Origin: Burkholderia lata
Lineage (GTDB): Bacteria; Pseudomonadota; Gammaproteobacteria; Burkholderiales; Burkholderiaceae
Reading direction: 5' to 3'
Assembly (NCBI RefSeq): GCF_902499335.1
Contig: NZ_CABVQK010000015.1
Location: 124,001 to 188,000 of the forward strand
DNA length: 64,000 bases
Within the stretch, counting starts at the first letter, position 1. Each line of letters begins with the position of its first letter. The position numbers and the translations under genes are program-made. Of this stretch, positions 35,542 to 43,978 are shown one piece after another. The notes beneath the pieces were generated by a model, which had not been told where the DNA came from, made no database searches, and saw nothing but the letters and a program-made list of their open reading frames with translations.

Positions 35542-36357
35542 TCAGATCACGCAGCGGGCCGCGCGGTTGCGCAGCGCGCGGATCGCGCTGTACGCCGTCA
35601 GCGCGGACGTCTTCGGGTTGTCGGGCAGCGGCTTGCCGCTCATTTCCAGCGACATCTCGCCGAATGCGCCGCGCGCGGTGATGCGGTGCACGTTGCGCGC
35701 GACGGCCGGATCGGCAATCAGGCGCACGTGCGTCGCGTCGAGGCCGAGGCCCGCGAGCGCAACGGTTGCCGCGACGTTCGCGTTCTTCGGATACAGGCGT
35801 GCGGCATCGCGCGCGCTGCCTTCGAAGATCACCTTTTCCTCGGTCATCGCGCGCAGGTCGCACAGCGCCTCGGCGGGCGTGCCGAGCCAGCCGAGCGGCG
35901 GCTTGCGGCCCACGTACAGCACTTCGTCGAGGCCGCCCTGCTTCGCGGACGCCAGCGCGTCGATCCCGCCGATCGCGCCGGACAGCAGCGTCACCGTCGC
36001 GTCGCCTTCGTCGGCTGCCTGCGCGAGCACATCGAGCAGCGCGAGATCGGACAACGCGCCGATCGACGCGACCGCGCAATCGGTGCCGGCCTTCAGCAGC
36101 GGCACGACGTGATCGACGAGCGCGCTGTGGCCCGCGCATTCGAGCGCGAACTCGGGGCGGCGGGCCAGCGCGTCGACCGACGACACGACCTCCACCGCGC
36201 CGCCCAGCACGCCCCGTACCGCCGCGCACTGGTGTTCCGGCACGATCACGTGCGCGACGCGCAGCGACGCATCGTGCTCGACCGCGTGGTACACGGCCGC
36301 GCCGATCGCACCGAAGCCGATCATCGCGACATCGACGGGTGCGTGGCCGTTACGCAT
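35542..36357 (-). CDS. Aspartate dehydrogenase-like protein
   Basis: A 271-residue protein with a Rossmann N-terminus VDVAMIGFGAIGAAVYHAV, ECAGHSALVDHVVPLL, VASIGALSD and LYPKNANVAATVALAGLGLDATHVRL, typical of L-aspartate dehydrogenases (NadX-like). Here, with no NAD-synthesis genes, it probably deaminates or reduces an amino or imino intermediate in the catabolic pathway; that is inference. The ATG overlaps the end of the ThDP gene by 8 bp, so the two are translationally coupled. This enzyme is unusual in a ring-hydroxylating dioxygenase cluster. Confidence 0.87.
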   Translation of the reverse strand: MRNGHAPVDVAMIGFGAIGAAVYHAVEHDASLRVAHVIVPEHQCAAVRGVLGGAVEVVSSVDALARRPEFALECAGHSALVDHVVPLLKAGTDCAVASIGALSDLALLDVLAQAADEGDATVTLLSGAIGGIDALASAKQGGLDEVLYVGRKPPLGWLGTPAEALCDLRAMTEEKVIFEGSARDAARLYPKNANVAATVALAGLGLDATHVRLIADPAVARNVHRITARGAFGEMSLEMSGKPLPDNPKTSALTAYSAIRALRNRAARCVI

Positions 36358-38017
36358 ACTGGCGCTCCGACGGCTCTTCCTTCTTCACCGGCGGGCCGGC
36401 GAAGTTCGATGCGAACGAGCCGACCGACAGCATGTCGACCTCGACCATCACCGGCCCTTGCTTCGCCATCCCTTCGCGCACGATCGCTTCCGCGTCGTCG
36501 AGCGACGTGATCCGGTAGTGCGTGAGGCCGAAGCTCGCGCAGAACTGCGCGAAATCGGGCTGGTGCAGTTGCACGAAGCAGCGGCGGCCGTCGTAGTGCG
36601 CGTCCTGGATGTTGCGTATCACGCCGTAGCACTGGTCGTTCATCAGCACGATCATCACGTTCGCGTTTTCCTGCACGGCCGTCACGAGCTCGCCGACGTT
36701 GACCATCAGGCCGCCGTCGCCGACGAGGCAGACCGTCTTCGCCGCGGCGCCCGCGAGCGCCGCGCCGATGCCCATCTGGATGCCCTGGCCGATGCCGCCG
36801 CCGAGCGCATGCACGCCCGAGCGCGGCTCGAAGATCTTCAGCAGACGGTTGCCCCACGTGCTGTTCGAGATCGTCACGTCGCGCACCCAGTTGTAATCGC
36901 GGCCAACAGCGCCCTGCAGCGTGTCGACGAGCTGCTTGTACGGCCCGAGGCCCTTCGACACGTCGGCCACCGCCTGCTCGCGGGCTGCCGCGAGATCAGC
37001 CGCGAACCGCGGGTCGACCGACAGGCGGCCTTCGAGCTGGTCGGCCAGCTCGGCCAGCACGCGCTTCGAATCGCCGTGCACGAACAGCTCGTTGCGATAG
37101 CCGCGGTTGTCGGCGAGCGCGTCGGCATCGATGCGGAACAGCGGCTGCGGCAGCCCGAGCTTGTACTTCAGCGTCTCGTTGCCGCGCAGACGCGAACCGA
37201 CGACGACGAGCGCATCGCAAGTCTTGTAGAACGCTTCGACGGACGCGTGCACGTTGAACGCGCCGAGCGTCGCCGGGTGATCCTCGGGCAGCACGCCTCG
37301 GCCCTGCACGCTCGTCACGACGCCGAAGCCGAGCTTCACGAGGCGTTCGACTTCCTCGCGTGCGTGGCGCGCGCCGCCGCCGAGCCACAGCAGCGGGCGG
37401 CGCTTGGCCGCCAGTGCGTCGGCGAGCTTCGCGACGCGGGCCGCGTCGTGCTCGCGCGCCGCGACGTGCGCGGGCTCCAGGTCTTCCGGCCATTCGATTT
37501 CAGCGGCCTGGATGTCGATCGGAATCTCGACCGACACGGGGCCCGTCGGCGCGGTCTGCGCGATGCGCACGGCTTCGCGGATCGTCGGCAGCACGGTTTC
37601 GACCGTGCGCACGCGGAACGCGGCCTTCGAAATTGCATCCAGCATCGACAACTGGTCGGGTGCTTCGTGGATGTACGCGAGATCCTGGTCGAGGTACGGC
37701 GTCTCGATCTGCCCCGTGATGTGCAGCAGCGCGGTGCCGGCCGTCAGCGCCTCGACCATCGCGCCGGCCGCGTTGCCCGCCGCCGTGCCCGTGCTGGTGA
37801 GCGCGACGCCGAGGCCGCCCGACACGCGGGCCAGGCCGTCGGCCATGTTCAATGCGCCGGCTTCGCCGCGTGCGCCGACGTACCGGATGTTGCCGCGCGT
37901 GTTGATCGCGTCGAGGATCGGCATGTTGTGGATCGAGATGACACCGAATGCGGTCTTCACGCCGCACTGCTCGAGGAAGGTGGCAATCAGCTCGCCAACC
38001 GTGGTTTTGTTAGACAT
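36350..38017 (-). CDS. Thiamine diphosphate-dependent enzyme (acetolactate synthase / benzoylformate decarboxylase-like)
   Basis: A 555-residue ThDP enzyme in the three-domain ALS/BFD layout: N-terminal PYR domain with the activating Glu in VGARGEAGALNMADGLARVSG, a central domain, and a C-terminal PP domain with GDGGLMVNVGELVTAVQ...LMND. It could decarboxylate a 2-oxo acid to an aldehyde for the neighbouring dehydrogenase. No small regulatory ALS subunit is nearby, so branched-chain synthesis is unlikely. ATG at 38017 overlaps the SDR stop; an upstream in-frame TTG at 38026 is a less likely start. Confidence 0.87.
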   Translation of the reverse strand: MSNKTTVGELIATFLEQCGVKTAFGVISIHNMPILDAINTRGNIRYVGARGEAGALNMADGLARVSGGLGVALTSTGTAAGNAAGAMVEALTAGTALLHITGQIETPYLDQDLAYIHEAPDQLSMLDAISKAAFRVRTVETVLPTIREAVRIAQTAPTGPVSVEIPIDIQAAEIEWPEDLEPAHVAAREHDAARVAKLADALAAKRRPLLWLGGGARHAREEVERLVKLGFGVVTSVQGRGVLPEDHPATLGAFNVHASVEAFYKTCDALVVVGSRLRGNETLKYKLGLPQPLFRIDADALADNRGYRNELFVHGDSKRVLAELADQLEGRLSVDPRFAADLAAAREQAVADVSKGLGPYKQLVDTLQGAVGRDYNWVRDVTISNSTWGNRLLKIFEPRSGVHALGGGIGQGIQMGIGAALAGAAAKTVCLVGDGGLMVNVGELVTAVQENANVMIVLMNDQCYGVIRNIQDAHYDGRRCFVQLHQPDFAQFCASFGLTHYRITSLDDAEAIVREGMAKQGPVMVEVDMLSVGSFASNFAGPPVKKEEPSERQYA

Positions 38018-38807
38018 GGCGTGCAAAGCCTCCAGAAACGTCGATATGGCTGCCCGTCGTGTACGACGACAGATGCGTTGCGAGATAAAAAAGTGCCCAG
38101 GCGGCCTCGTCAGGCTTGCCGAAGCGGTTCAGCGGAATGTTCTTCGTGCGGGCGAGCGCGCCCGTCCAGTCCTCCCAGCTTTCGCCGGACTGCGCCTGCG
38201 TTTCGTAACGGCGGCGCCACTGGCCCGACTCGACGATGCCGATCAGGATCGAGTTCACGCGGATGCGCTGCGGCGCTAGTTCGGTCGCGAGCGACTTCAC
38301 GAGGCTCAGTACGCCCGCGCGCGCCGACGACGTCGCGACCATGTGCGGCTCGGGCTGCAGCGCGAGCAGCGAGTTCACGCAAGTGATCGTCGGCGCCTGC
38401 GCGTCGCGCAGCAGCGGCAGGAACGCGCGTGTCGGGCGGATGATGCTGAAATACTTCAGTTCGAGCTCTTCGCGCCACGCATCGTCGGTCGTGTCGGCGA
38501 AGGTCGACACGCGGCCCTGGCCGGCGTTGTTGACCAGCATGTCGGCACGGCCGAAGCGCGTCGAAACCGCTTGCGCGAACGCGGCCACATCCTGCTCGTC
38601 GAGCACGTTGCAGCGCTCGGCGAGCAGTTGCGCGCCCGGGTATTTTTCAACGAGCATCGCTTCGGCACGTGCGAGACGGTCGCCATCGCGGCCGCAAATC
38701 GCGACCGACGCGCCCGCCTGCAGGAACCGTTCGGCGGTCGCGAGGCCGATGCCGGACGAACCGCCCGTCACCACCGCCACCTGCCCGGTCAGATCGATCT
38801 GAATCAT
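38010..38807 (-). CDS. SDR family protein with altered active site
   Basis: A 265-residue Rossmann protein with TGGSSGIGLATAERF and NNAGQGRV, both normal for short-chain dehydrogenases. At the catalytic site Ser146 is kept (CVNSLLAL), but Tyr-x3-Lys is replaced by Thr159-x3-Arg163 (ATSSARAGV). Reading of the DNA confirms the change. It may catalyse a different reaction or bind without reducing. Family members acting on cis-dihydrodiols keep Tyr and Lys. The start overlaps the IclR stop (ATGA). A second, conventional SDR is at 41129-41899. Confidence 0.85.
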   Translation of the reverse strand: MIQIDLTGQVAVVTGGSSGIGLATAERFLQAGASVAICGRDGDRLARAEAMLVEKYPGAQLLAERCNVLDEQDVAAFAQAVSTRFGRADMLVNNAGQGRVSTFADTTDDAWREELELKYFSIIRPTRAFLPLLRDAQAPTITCVNSLLALQPEPHMVATSSARAGVLSLVKSLATELAPQRIRVNSILIGIVESGQWRRRYETQAQSGESWEDWTGALARTKNIPLNRFGKPDEAAWALFYLATHLSSYTTGSHIDVSGGFARHV

Positions 38808-39661
38808 CGGAGTCCTAAAGCCTTGAGAAACGTGTGCTCGTCATCCGAGCGGTAATTGAGCCGCCGCGACAGTTCCGCCGCCGCGCGCTGCACCTTGTCG
38901 ATCAGCCCGTCGGCGATCAGTGTCGCATCGATCTCCGGGCGCGGCACCGTCACCGTGATGCATGCAACGATCTTCTGCGTCTCGTTGCGCACCGGCGCCG
39001 TGACCACCGAGATGCCGCGCTCGAACGACGAATTGCTGACGCCGTAACCACGCAGCGCATCCTCGCGGATCACTTCATACAGCGCGTCGACCGTCTCCGG
39101 CGTCGCGTTCGTCATCCGGTTCAGCGCGCTCTCCGGATACAGCGCATGCAGCTCCTTCAACGACAGGTCGCCCATCAGCACGTGGCCGTGCGTCGTCGCA
39201 TGCGCGGGCAAGCGCGTGCCGACGTTCACGCGGATCGAGCTGAACACCGGCGCCTGGCTCTGCGCCTTCGCGACGAACACCACGTCGCGGCCGTCGCGGA
39301 TCACGATGTGCGTCGTGAAGCCGGTCGCGTCGCGCAGGCTCTCGATCACGGGCAAGCCCAGATCGGTCAGCTCCAGCGAGCTCAGGTATTCGAAGCCGAG
39401 CCGCAGCACGGCGATGCCGAGCTTGTAGTTGCGATCCTTGTCCGCACGCTCGAGGAAGCCGAGCGATTCGAGCGTCTGCAGCAGACGGAACACCGTCGTG
39501 CGCGGAATGCCGAGCCGCTTCGACAGCTCGGGCGCACCGAGCACGGGCTCGCGCGGCGAGAATTCGGCGAGGATCCGCAGCCCGCGTTCGAGGCCCGGCA
39601 CCACGTAACTGGCTTCGGCCTTGCCGTTTTCGAGTTCGGGTTGTTGCAGCGGTTCGTTCAT
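38804..39661 (-). CDS. IclR family transcriptional regulator (operon-internal)
   Basis: A 285-residue IclR protein: winged helix-turn-helix (ELSKRLGIPRTTVFRLLQTLESLGFLER) then an effector domain with VGTRLPAHATTHGHVLMG and RGYGVSNSSFERGISVVTAPV. It is embedded in the catabolic operon with 4-bp overlaps on both sides, so it is made together with the enzymes. It is a close paralogue of the IclR protein at 45670-46563. Either could bind the paired TGTTCC-N6-GGAACA operators in the 43.7-44.0 kb control region. Confidence 0.92.
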   Translation of the reverse strand: MNEPLQQPELENGKAEASYVVPGLERGLRILAEFSPREPVLGAPELSKRLGIPRTTVFRLLQTLESLGFLERADKDRNYKLGIAVLRLGFEYLSSLELTDLGLPVIESLRDATGFTTHIVIRDGRDVVFVAKAQSQAPVFSSIRVNVGTRLPAHATTHGHVLMGDLSLKELHALYPESALNRMTNATPETVDALYEVIREDALRGYGVSNSSFERGISVVTAPVRNETQKIVACITVTVPRPEIDATLIADGLIDKVQRAAAELSRRLNYRSDDEHTFLKALGLR

Positions 39662-40554
39662 GCCAGCCCCCGCTGTTGGTCGCACTGACGGCAGAACGTG
39701 TCGATCAGTGTGGAATAAACGGCCGGTGCCTCGACATAGCCGGCGTGACCGGCTTGCGGAATCACCTGCAGCCCGACGTGCGCGGCCGCGGCAATCCGCT
39801 CGCACGCGGCAGGCGGCGTAATCGCGTCGTTCGCGCCGACGGCCACGGCCGTGCGGCCGCGAAAACCGGCGAGATCGGCCGCGAGATCGGCGTTCGCGAG
39901 CAGATGCGTGGCCTGCGCATAGCCGGCCGGCACGATGCGCGCCATGTTCCAGCGCACCCATGCACGCGCATCCTCGTTCGCGAAACCGGACAGCATGTTG
40001 CCGCTGCGCTGCTCGGCGAGCCCGGCCGGGCCGAGTTCCGCGAGCATCGCGAGCCGCGCGGCGCGGCGCGATTCGCGTGTTTCGGCCGGCGCGCTGCCGT
40101 AGCCGCCCGCGGGCGACACCAGCAGCAGGCCGGCGATCCGCGCGGGCATCACGCGGGCGAGACCGCCCGCGATGATCGCGCCGAGCGAATGACCGACCAG
40201 CACGCAGCGTTCGATGCCGAGTGCCTCGAGCCACGCGTTCAGCGATGCCGCGTAATCGGCGGCGGCCGGCGACGCGCCGTGCACCGGCGTCGACACGCCG
40301 TAACCGGGCGCATCCCACGCAAGCACGCGCCGCGATGCGCCGAGCGTGTCGAGCTGGCGGACCCACGATGCGGCGCCCGAGCCGATGCCGTGCAGCAGCA
40401 CGACCGGCAGCGCACGGCCCGCATGCTGCGCGCCGGCCTCGCGATAACCGATCGTGCCCGCTGCGCCGGCCGCGCAACGCTGTTCGGGAAACTGCCCGAG
40501 CAGCGTGGCGAACGCCGAGGTGCGGTCGCGTTCACGTTTGTCGATGACACTCAT
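39658..40554 (-). CDS. Alpha/beta hydrolase (likely meta-cleavage product hydrolase)
   Basis: A 298-residue hydrolase with HGIGSGAASWVRQLDTL, the nucleophile elbow VLVGHSLGA (Ser123) and a C-terminal QAGHAGYVEAP that should hold the catalytic His. The layout fits C-C bond hydrolases that act on the ring-opened product of an extradiol dioxygenase. In this operon, it would follow the VOC enzyme in the pathway. The start overlaps the cupin-side spacer, and the stop overlaps the IclR start by 4 bp. Ester hydrolysis is an alternative. Confidence 0.85.
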   Translation of the reverse strand: MSVIDKRERDRTSAFATLLGQFPEQRCAAGAAGTIGYREAGAQHAGRALPVVLLHGIGSGAASWVRQLDTLGASRRVLAWDAPGYGVSTPVHGASPAAADYAASLNAWLEALGIERCVLVGHSLGAIIAGGLARVMPARIAGLLLVSPAGGYGSAPAETRESRRAARLAMLAELGPAGLAEQRSGNMLSGFANEDARAWVRWNMARIVPAGYAQATHLLANADLAADLAGFRGRTAVAVGANDAITPPAACERIAAAAHVGLQVIPQAGHAGYVEAPAVYSTLIDTFCRQCDQQRGLA

Positions 40555-40572
40555 TGCTTCACCTGCTCCGTC

Positions 40573-41100
40573 TCAGCGCTTGATCTTCGCGAGCGGCGAA
40601 TCGGGCGGATACGTCGGCGTGATCGGCTTCGGCGAACCGAGCATCACGCACATCAGCGCATCTTCCTCGCCGATGTTGATTTCCGTGCGATACACGCCCG
40701 GCGGCACCGAGATCAGGTCGCGCTCGCCGAGGATCGCTTCCCACGTCTCGCCGTCGCGCTCGCAGATCACCTTCATCTTGCCGCGCAGCACGAAGAAGAT
40801 TTCCTCGACGTCCATGTGGATGTGGCTCGGGCCGATGTTGCCGGCCGGGATGACCATCGTCGAAAACGTGAAGCCGCCGGCCGGCACCGTGTTGACGTCC
40901 TTCGCGACGCCCGTGCCGCCCGTGCCGACGTAGCGCATCTGCGCGCGGCGGTACTTCGGGTCGTAGTCGGCCTGGAACTTCAGTGCGTCCCAGTCGTAGC
41001 GCCGCGTCGCGTAGCGAGCAACGCGCCCTTCCATCCAGTCGTTGAAGCTTGCGCCTTCCGGCTGGTCCCACGACTTGCGTTCGAGATCGGCGTCCGCCAT
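40573..41100 (-). CDS. Cupin domain protein
   Basis: A 175-residue protein with a cupin core: SHIHMDVEEIFFVLRGKMKVICERDGETW (two His and a Glu as probable metal ligands) and RDLISVPPGVYRTEINIGEEDALMCVMLG. Cupins in such clusters can be ring-cleaving or isomerising enzymes, or binding proteins. AGGAGAG just before 41100 decides the start; an ATG at 41115 lies before that site and is excluded. It sits between SDR and hydrolase genes. Confidence 0.85.
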   Translation of the reverse strand: MADADLERKSWDQPEGASFNDWMEGRVARYATRRYDWDALKFQADYDPKYRRAQMRYVGTGGTGVAKDVNTVPAGGFTFSTMVIPAGNIGPSHIHMDVEEIFFVLRGKMKVICERDGETWEAILGERDLISVPPGVYRTEINIGEEDALMCVMLGSPKPITPTYPPDSPLAKIKR

Positions 41101-41128
41101 CGTCCTCTCCTTCATCAGAGTGAAAACT

Positions 41129-41899
41129 TCAATTCATTACGAAGCCGCCGTTCACCGGCAGCAGTTGACCCGTCACGAAGCGCGCGCCGTCCGACAGCAG
41201 GAACAGCACCGGGCCCGTCACGTCGTCGGGCACCTGCGCACGCGTCAGCGCGCGGCCCTGCATGTAGAACGCGTGGCGCTCGGCCGGCACGTAGGCCGTC
41301 GCCTCGACTTCGGTCAGCCCCGGCGCGATCGCGTTGACCGTCACGCCGTGTGCGCCGAACTCGCGCGCCTGCGCATGCGTCATCGCGATCACCGCGCCCT
41401 TGCTCGCGACGTACGCGAGCAGCTTCGGCGCGCCCCACAGCGCGGTGTCCGATGCGAGGTTCACGATCGCGCCGCGGCCCGACTGCGCGAGGTACGGCAG
41501 CGCCGCATTGCTGACGAGCCACACGCCGCGCACGTTCACGTTCATCACGGCGTCCCACGTCGACACGTCGAGCTCCGTCGACAGCTTGCCGCCCGAGTTC
41601 GTGATCGCCGCGTTGTTGATCAGCGCGTCGATACCGCCGAGCGCCGCCGCACCGTGCGCGACGAACGCGGCGACGCTCGCCGGATCGGCGAGATCGAGCG
41701 CGAAGAAATGCGCGACATGGCCCGCTTCGGAGAGTTGCGCGGCAAGCGCTCGGCCTTCGTCGGCCAGCACGTCGCCGAACGCGACCTGCGCGCCCGCTTC
41801 GACGAGCGACTTCACGAACGCCGCGCCAAGCCCGCGCGCGCCGCCCGTGACGAGCACGCGGCGCCCCGCGAGCGACACGACCGGAGCGCGCTCAGCCAT
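41129..41899 (-). CDS. SDR family dehydrogenase (candidate cis-dihydrodiol dehydrogenase)
   Basis: A 256-residue short-chain dehydrogenase with a complete active site: VTGGARGLGAAF for NAD, INNAAITN, catalytic Ser in VNLASDTALW, and Tyr and Lys in YVASKGA. Immediately downstream of the oxygenase alpha gene (8-bp overlap), it should rearomatise the cis-diol to a catechol with NAD reduction. It differs from the other SDR of the operon, whose Tyr and Lys are replaced. Confidence 0.9.
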   Translation of the reverse strand: MAERAPVVSLAGRRVLVTGGARGLGAAFVKSLVEAGAQVAFGDVLADEGRALAAQLSEAGHVAHFFALDLADPASVAAFVAHGAAALGGIDALINNAAITNSGGKLSTELDVSTWDAVMNVNVRGVWLVSNAALPYLAQSGRGAIVNLASDTALWGAPKLLAYVASKGAVIAMTHAQAREFGAHGVTVNAIAPGLTEVEATAYVPAERHAFYMQGRALTRAQVPDDVTGPVLFLLSDGARFVTGQLLPVNGGFVMN

Positions 41900-42968
41900 T
41901 TGCCGGCTCCGATGCGGCCTGCGCCTGCGCCGCGCGATGCGCGTCGAGCGTGGAAAGGTGCTCCTGGGCACGCGTGCGCAGCATCCGGCGCACACGCGTC
42001 ATGCCGACATCGTGCTGGTACAGGTATTCGTGATCGCGCGCATTCGGCGCGAGGCTTTCGAGGACGTAGCGGTCCTGCTCGAGCACGTCCCAGTGCAGGC
42101 CCTCGAGGCGGTTGCGGTACATGAAGCGCCACACGTCGCGCTGCCAGCCGCTGACCTTGCGCGTGCGCCAGAAGTAGACCTGGCAGTTGTCGCCGTCGAC
42201 CGGCGTCGCGAAGCCGATGATCCCGAAGTTGCCGCCCGGGCCGAACTTCTGCTTGTACGGAATCGCGAGGCGCATCCACAGGCAGCCCGTTTCGCCGAGC
42301 TCGACCCAGTCGAAGTTCACGTCGCGCTGGCCGATCTTCTCGAACATCAGGCCCGTTTCCGTCTTGCGCACGCGCATGTCGGCCTGCTTGTCGCCTTCGG
42401 CCATCGAGTGCGAGGTGGCATGCAGGTACGCGCCGTGCATCGGGTCCATCACGTTGTCGATCGCGTACTGGTAATTGCACTTCCAGTTCGACACGCACAG
42501 GAAGTGGCCGTACTCGTCGTCGACCAGTTCCTCGGGCAGGTTCAGCGGCGCCGGCTCGCCGTGCGCTTCGTCGCCGAACCACAGGAAGATCGCGCCGGCC
42601 TTCTCTTCGACCGGATACGACTTCACGCACTTCGTGCCTTCGAGCGGGCAGTTCGACACGGCCGGCACGCGGTTGACCGTGCCGCCGCCGTCGACTTCGA
42701 TGCCGTGATACCAGCAGGCGATGTTGCCGCCGAGGTTCCAGCCGAGCGACAGGCGCGCGCCGCGGTGCGGGCAGCGATCTTCGAGCGCATGGACCTTGCC
42801 GTCGTGATCGCGCCACAGCACGATCTGCTCGGACAGGCGCGTGAGGCCGACCGGTGCATTCGACACCTGCCAGCTCGGCGCGACGGGATACCAGTAGTTC
42901 TTGATGCCGCGGTCGAGATACTCACGGACCGGGTCGTGTTGGACTGCGTGTTGTACGGGGGACGTCAT
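41892..42968 (-). CDS. Aromatic ring-hydroxylating oxygenase, alpha subunit
   Basis: A 358-residue Rieske non-haem iron oxygenase. The Rieske cluster ligands are Cys66, His68 (CPHRG), Cys85 and His88 (CWYHG). The mononuclear iron site is His178 and His183 (DPMHGAYLH), with the bridging Asp175. No beta-subunit gene is in the operon, so it may be an alpha-only oxygenase, like phthalate-type enzymes. Electrons should come from the Rieske ferredoxin at 43334-43651 and the reductase at 31757-33001. The start ATG at 42968 is supported by the family N-terminus and excludes upstream frame. Confidence 0.92.
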   Translation of the reverse strand: MTSPVQHAVQHDPVREYLDRGIKNYWYPVAPSWQVSNAPVGLTRLSEQIVLWRDHDGKVHALEDRCPHRGARLSLGWNLGGNIACWYHGIEVDGGGTVNRVPAVSNCPLEGTKCVKSYPVEEKAGAIFLWFGDEAHGEPAPLNLPEELVDDEYGHFLCVSNWKCNYQYAIDNVMDPMHGAYLHATSHSMAEGDKQADMRVRKTETGLMFEKIGQRDVNFDWVELGETGCLWMRLAIPYKQKFGPGGNFGIIGFATPVDGDNCQVYFWRTRKVSGWQRDVWRFMYRNRLEGLHWDVLEQDRYVLESLAPNARDHEYLYQHDVGMTRVRRMLRTRAQEHLSTLDAHRAAQAQAASEPANG

Positions 42969-43020
42969 CAGTGTGCTCCGGATGCGGTTGTCGTCGGGTC
43001 GGCGGTCAGCGCTCAAGCGC

Positions 43021-43332
43021 TCATTCCGCGAGCGAGGCCATTTCGGCGCGGAAGCGCTCGGCGGTCCACACCGTGCCGTCCGGCGCGCGGAAGCCGATGC
43101 GGTTCAGGCCCGCGACGACGTCGTCCAGCTCGACCGCACCGGCTTCGAACACGCGCTCGAGCGCATCGCCGAGGTCGTCTTCGTACTGGGTCGGTGCGGC
43201 CTTGCGGTTCTGCCAGACCTGGTTCTCGACCTGGCCGGGGATCTCGATCTGCCCCTTGCCCGCGACGTTGTTCGGCTGCGGCGCCACCCACGGCTTCAGG
43301 AAGGGATTGAAGTTGACGGTCGCTTCTTTCAT
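43021..43332 (-). CDS. Recombinase-like helix-turn-helix domain protein
   Basis: A 103-residue protein (MKEATVNFNPFLKPWVAPQPNN at the N-terminus; DLGDALERVFEAGAVELDDVVAGLNRIGFRAPDGTVW in the second half). The C-terminal half has the HTH pattern annotated as recombinase-like in genes next to ring-hydroxylating oxygenases. It is unlikely to be a recombinase, as no catalytic domain is present; it may regulate or help assemble the oxygenase. It lies between the Rieske ferredoxin (1-bp gap) and the alpha subunit (52-bp gap). Confidence 0.7.
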   Translation of the reverse strand: MKEATVNFNPFLKPWVAPQPNNVAGKGQIEIPGQVENQVWQNRKAAPTQYEDDLGDALERVFEAGAVELDDVVAGLNRIGFRAPDGTVWTAERFRAEMASLAE

Positions 43333-43333
43333 G

Positions 43334-43651
43334 TCATTCCACCTTGATCTGGATTTCCTCGCCGGCGAGACGCACCGCGTACTGCTTCAGTGCGCGTCCG
43401 CCCGGACCCTTCAGGCATTCGCCCGTCTTGATGTCGAACACGGCCTCGTGCAGCGGGCATTCGACCGTGCCTTCGTCGACGAACCCCTGCGTCAGCAGCG
43501 CATACGCATGCGGGCACACGTTCTCGAGCGCATACACGTCGTCGCCGACGCGGTAGATCCCGATTTCGACGCCGTCGGTCCGCTTGAACTCGATCGGCGT
43601 GTCTTCCGACAGCGCGCCGGCGTGCCCGGCGCAAACCCATTGTTCAGACAT
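43334..43651 (-). CDS. Rieske [2Fe-2S] ferredoxin
   Basis: A 105-residue Rieske ferredoxin with ligands Cys46 and His48 (CPHAYA), Cys65 and His68 (CPLHEA). It carries electrons from the ferredoxin reductase to the oxygenase alpha subunit. It is the first gene of the leftward catabolic operon. The start (MSEQWVCAGH) has AAGGAAGGG-like purines upstream on its coding strand. The predicted operator and promoter lie 43-105 bp upstream. Confidence 0.93.
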   Translation of the reverse strand: MSEQWVCAGHAGALSEDTPIEFKRTDGVEIGIYRVGDDVYALENVCPHAYALLTQGFVDEGTVECPLHEAVFDIKTGECLKGPGGRALKQYAVRLAGEEIQIKVE

Positions 43652-43693
43652 CTCACACCCTTCCTTCTGATCGACTCTCGGTTTGTTCCGATT

Positions 43694-43711
43694 TGTTCCA
43701 TACCCGGAACA
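43694..43711. promoter_or_regulatory. Operator TGTTCC-N6-GGAACA, catabolic-operon side
   Basis: A perfect 6-bp inverted repeat with 6-bp spacing, lying at roughly +11 to +28 of the predicted operon promoter. A further half-site TGTTCC stands 10 bp away (43684-43689). The same operator recurs at 43979-43996. An IclR protein from this locus is the likely ligand. Confidence 0.72.
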
Positions 43712-43728
43712 GCAGTTTATGGATGGTG

Positions 43729-43756
43729 ATTATAGGAGCGACTTTCCACGAGTAAA
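43729..43756 (-). promoter_or_regulatory. Sigma-70-type promoter of the catabolic operon
   Basis: On the minus strand, TTTACT (43756-43751) and a perfect TATAAT (43734-43729) are 16 bp apart, directed at the Rieske ferredoxin gene. The AT-rich surroundings contrast with the genome. The operator lies just downstream. Confidence 0.7.
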
Positions 43757-43930
43757 ACAAAAAGGTGCACGCCCTAGGGAAAACACTGACCGCCGGGTCG
43801 GCGATCACGTGCACCCATCTCATTAAATGAAATTTTTTGTTATGTGACGGGGAGTTACCGGGTTTACACGGGCTTCGCGCAGCGGCGCCGGGTATCGGCC
43901 GCGAACGCATCCGTCCCGTAAAAATTATTT

Positions 43931-43958
43931 TTGATCCGGTGCTTGACGCCTCTATACT
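43931..43958 (+). promoter_or_regulatory. Sigma-70-type promoter of the porin gene
   Basis: TTGATC (43931-43936) and TATACT (43953-43958) are separated by 16 bp. The predicted start of transcription is about 130 bp before the porin ATG, with the second operator between. This mirrors the layout on the other side. Confidence 0.65.
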
Positions 43959-43978
43959 CCATTCCATCAGAGGCACAT

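Noticed and set aside
36350..38017. Acetolactate synthase for branched-chain amino acid synthesis
   Set aside because: No regulatory small subunit or ilv genes are nearby, and the gene is coupled to catabolic enzymes.
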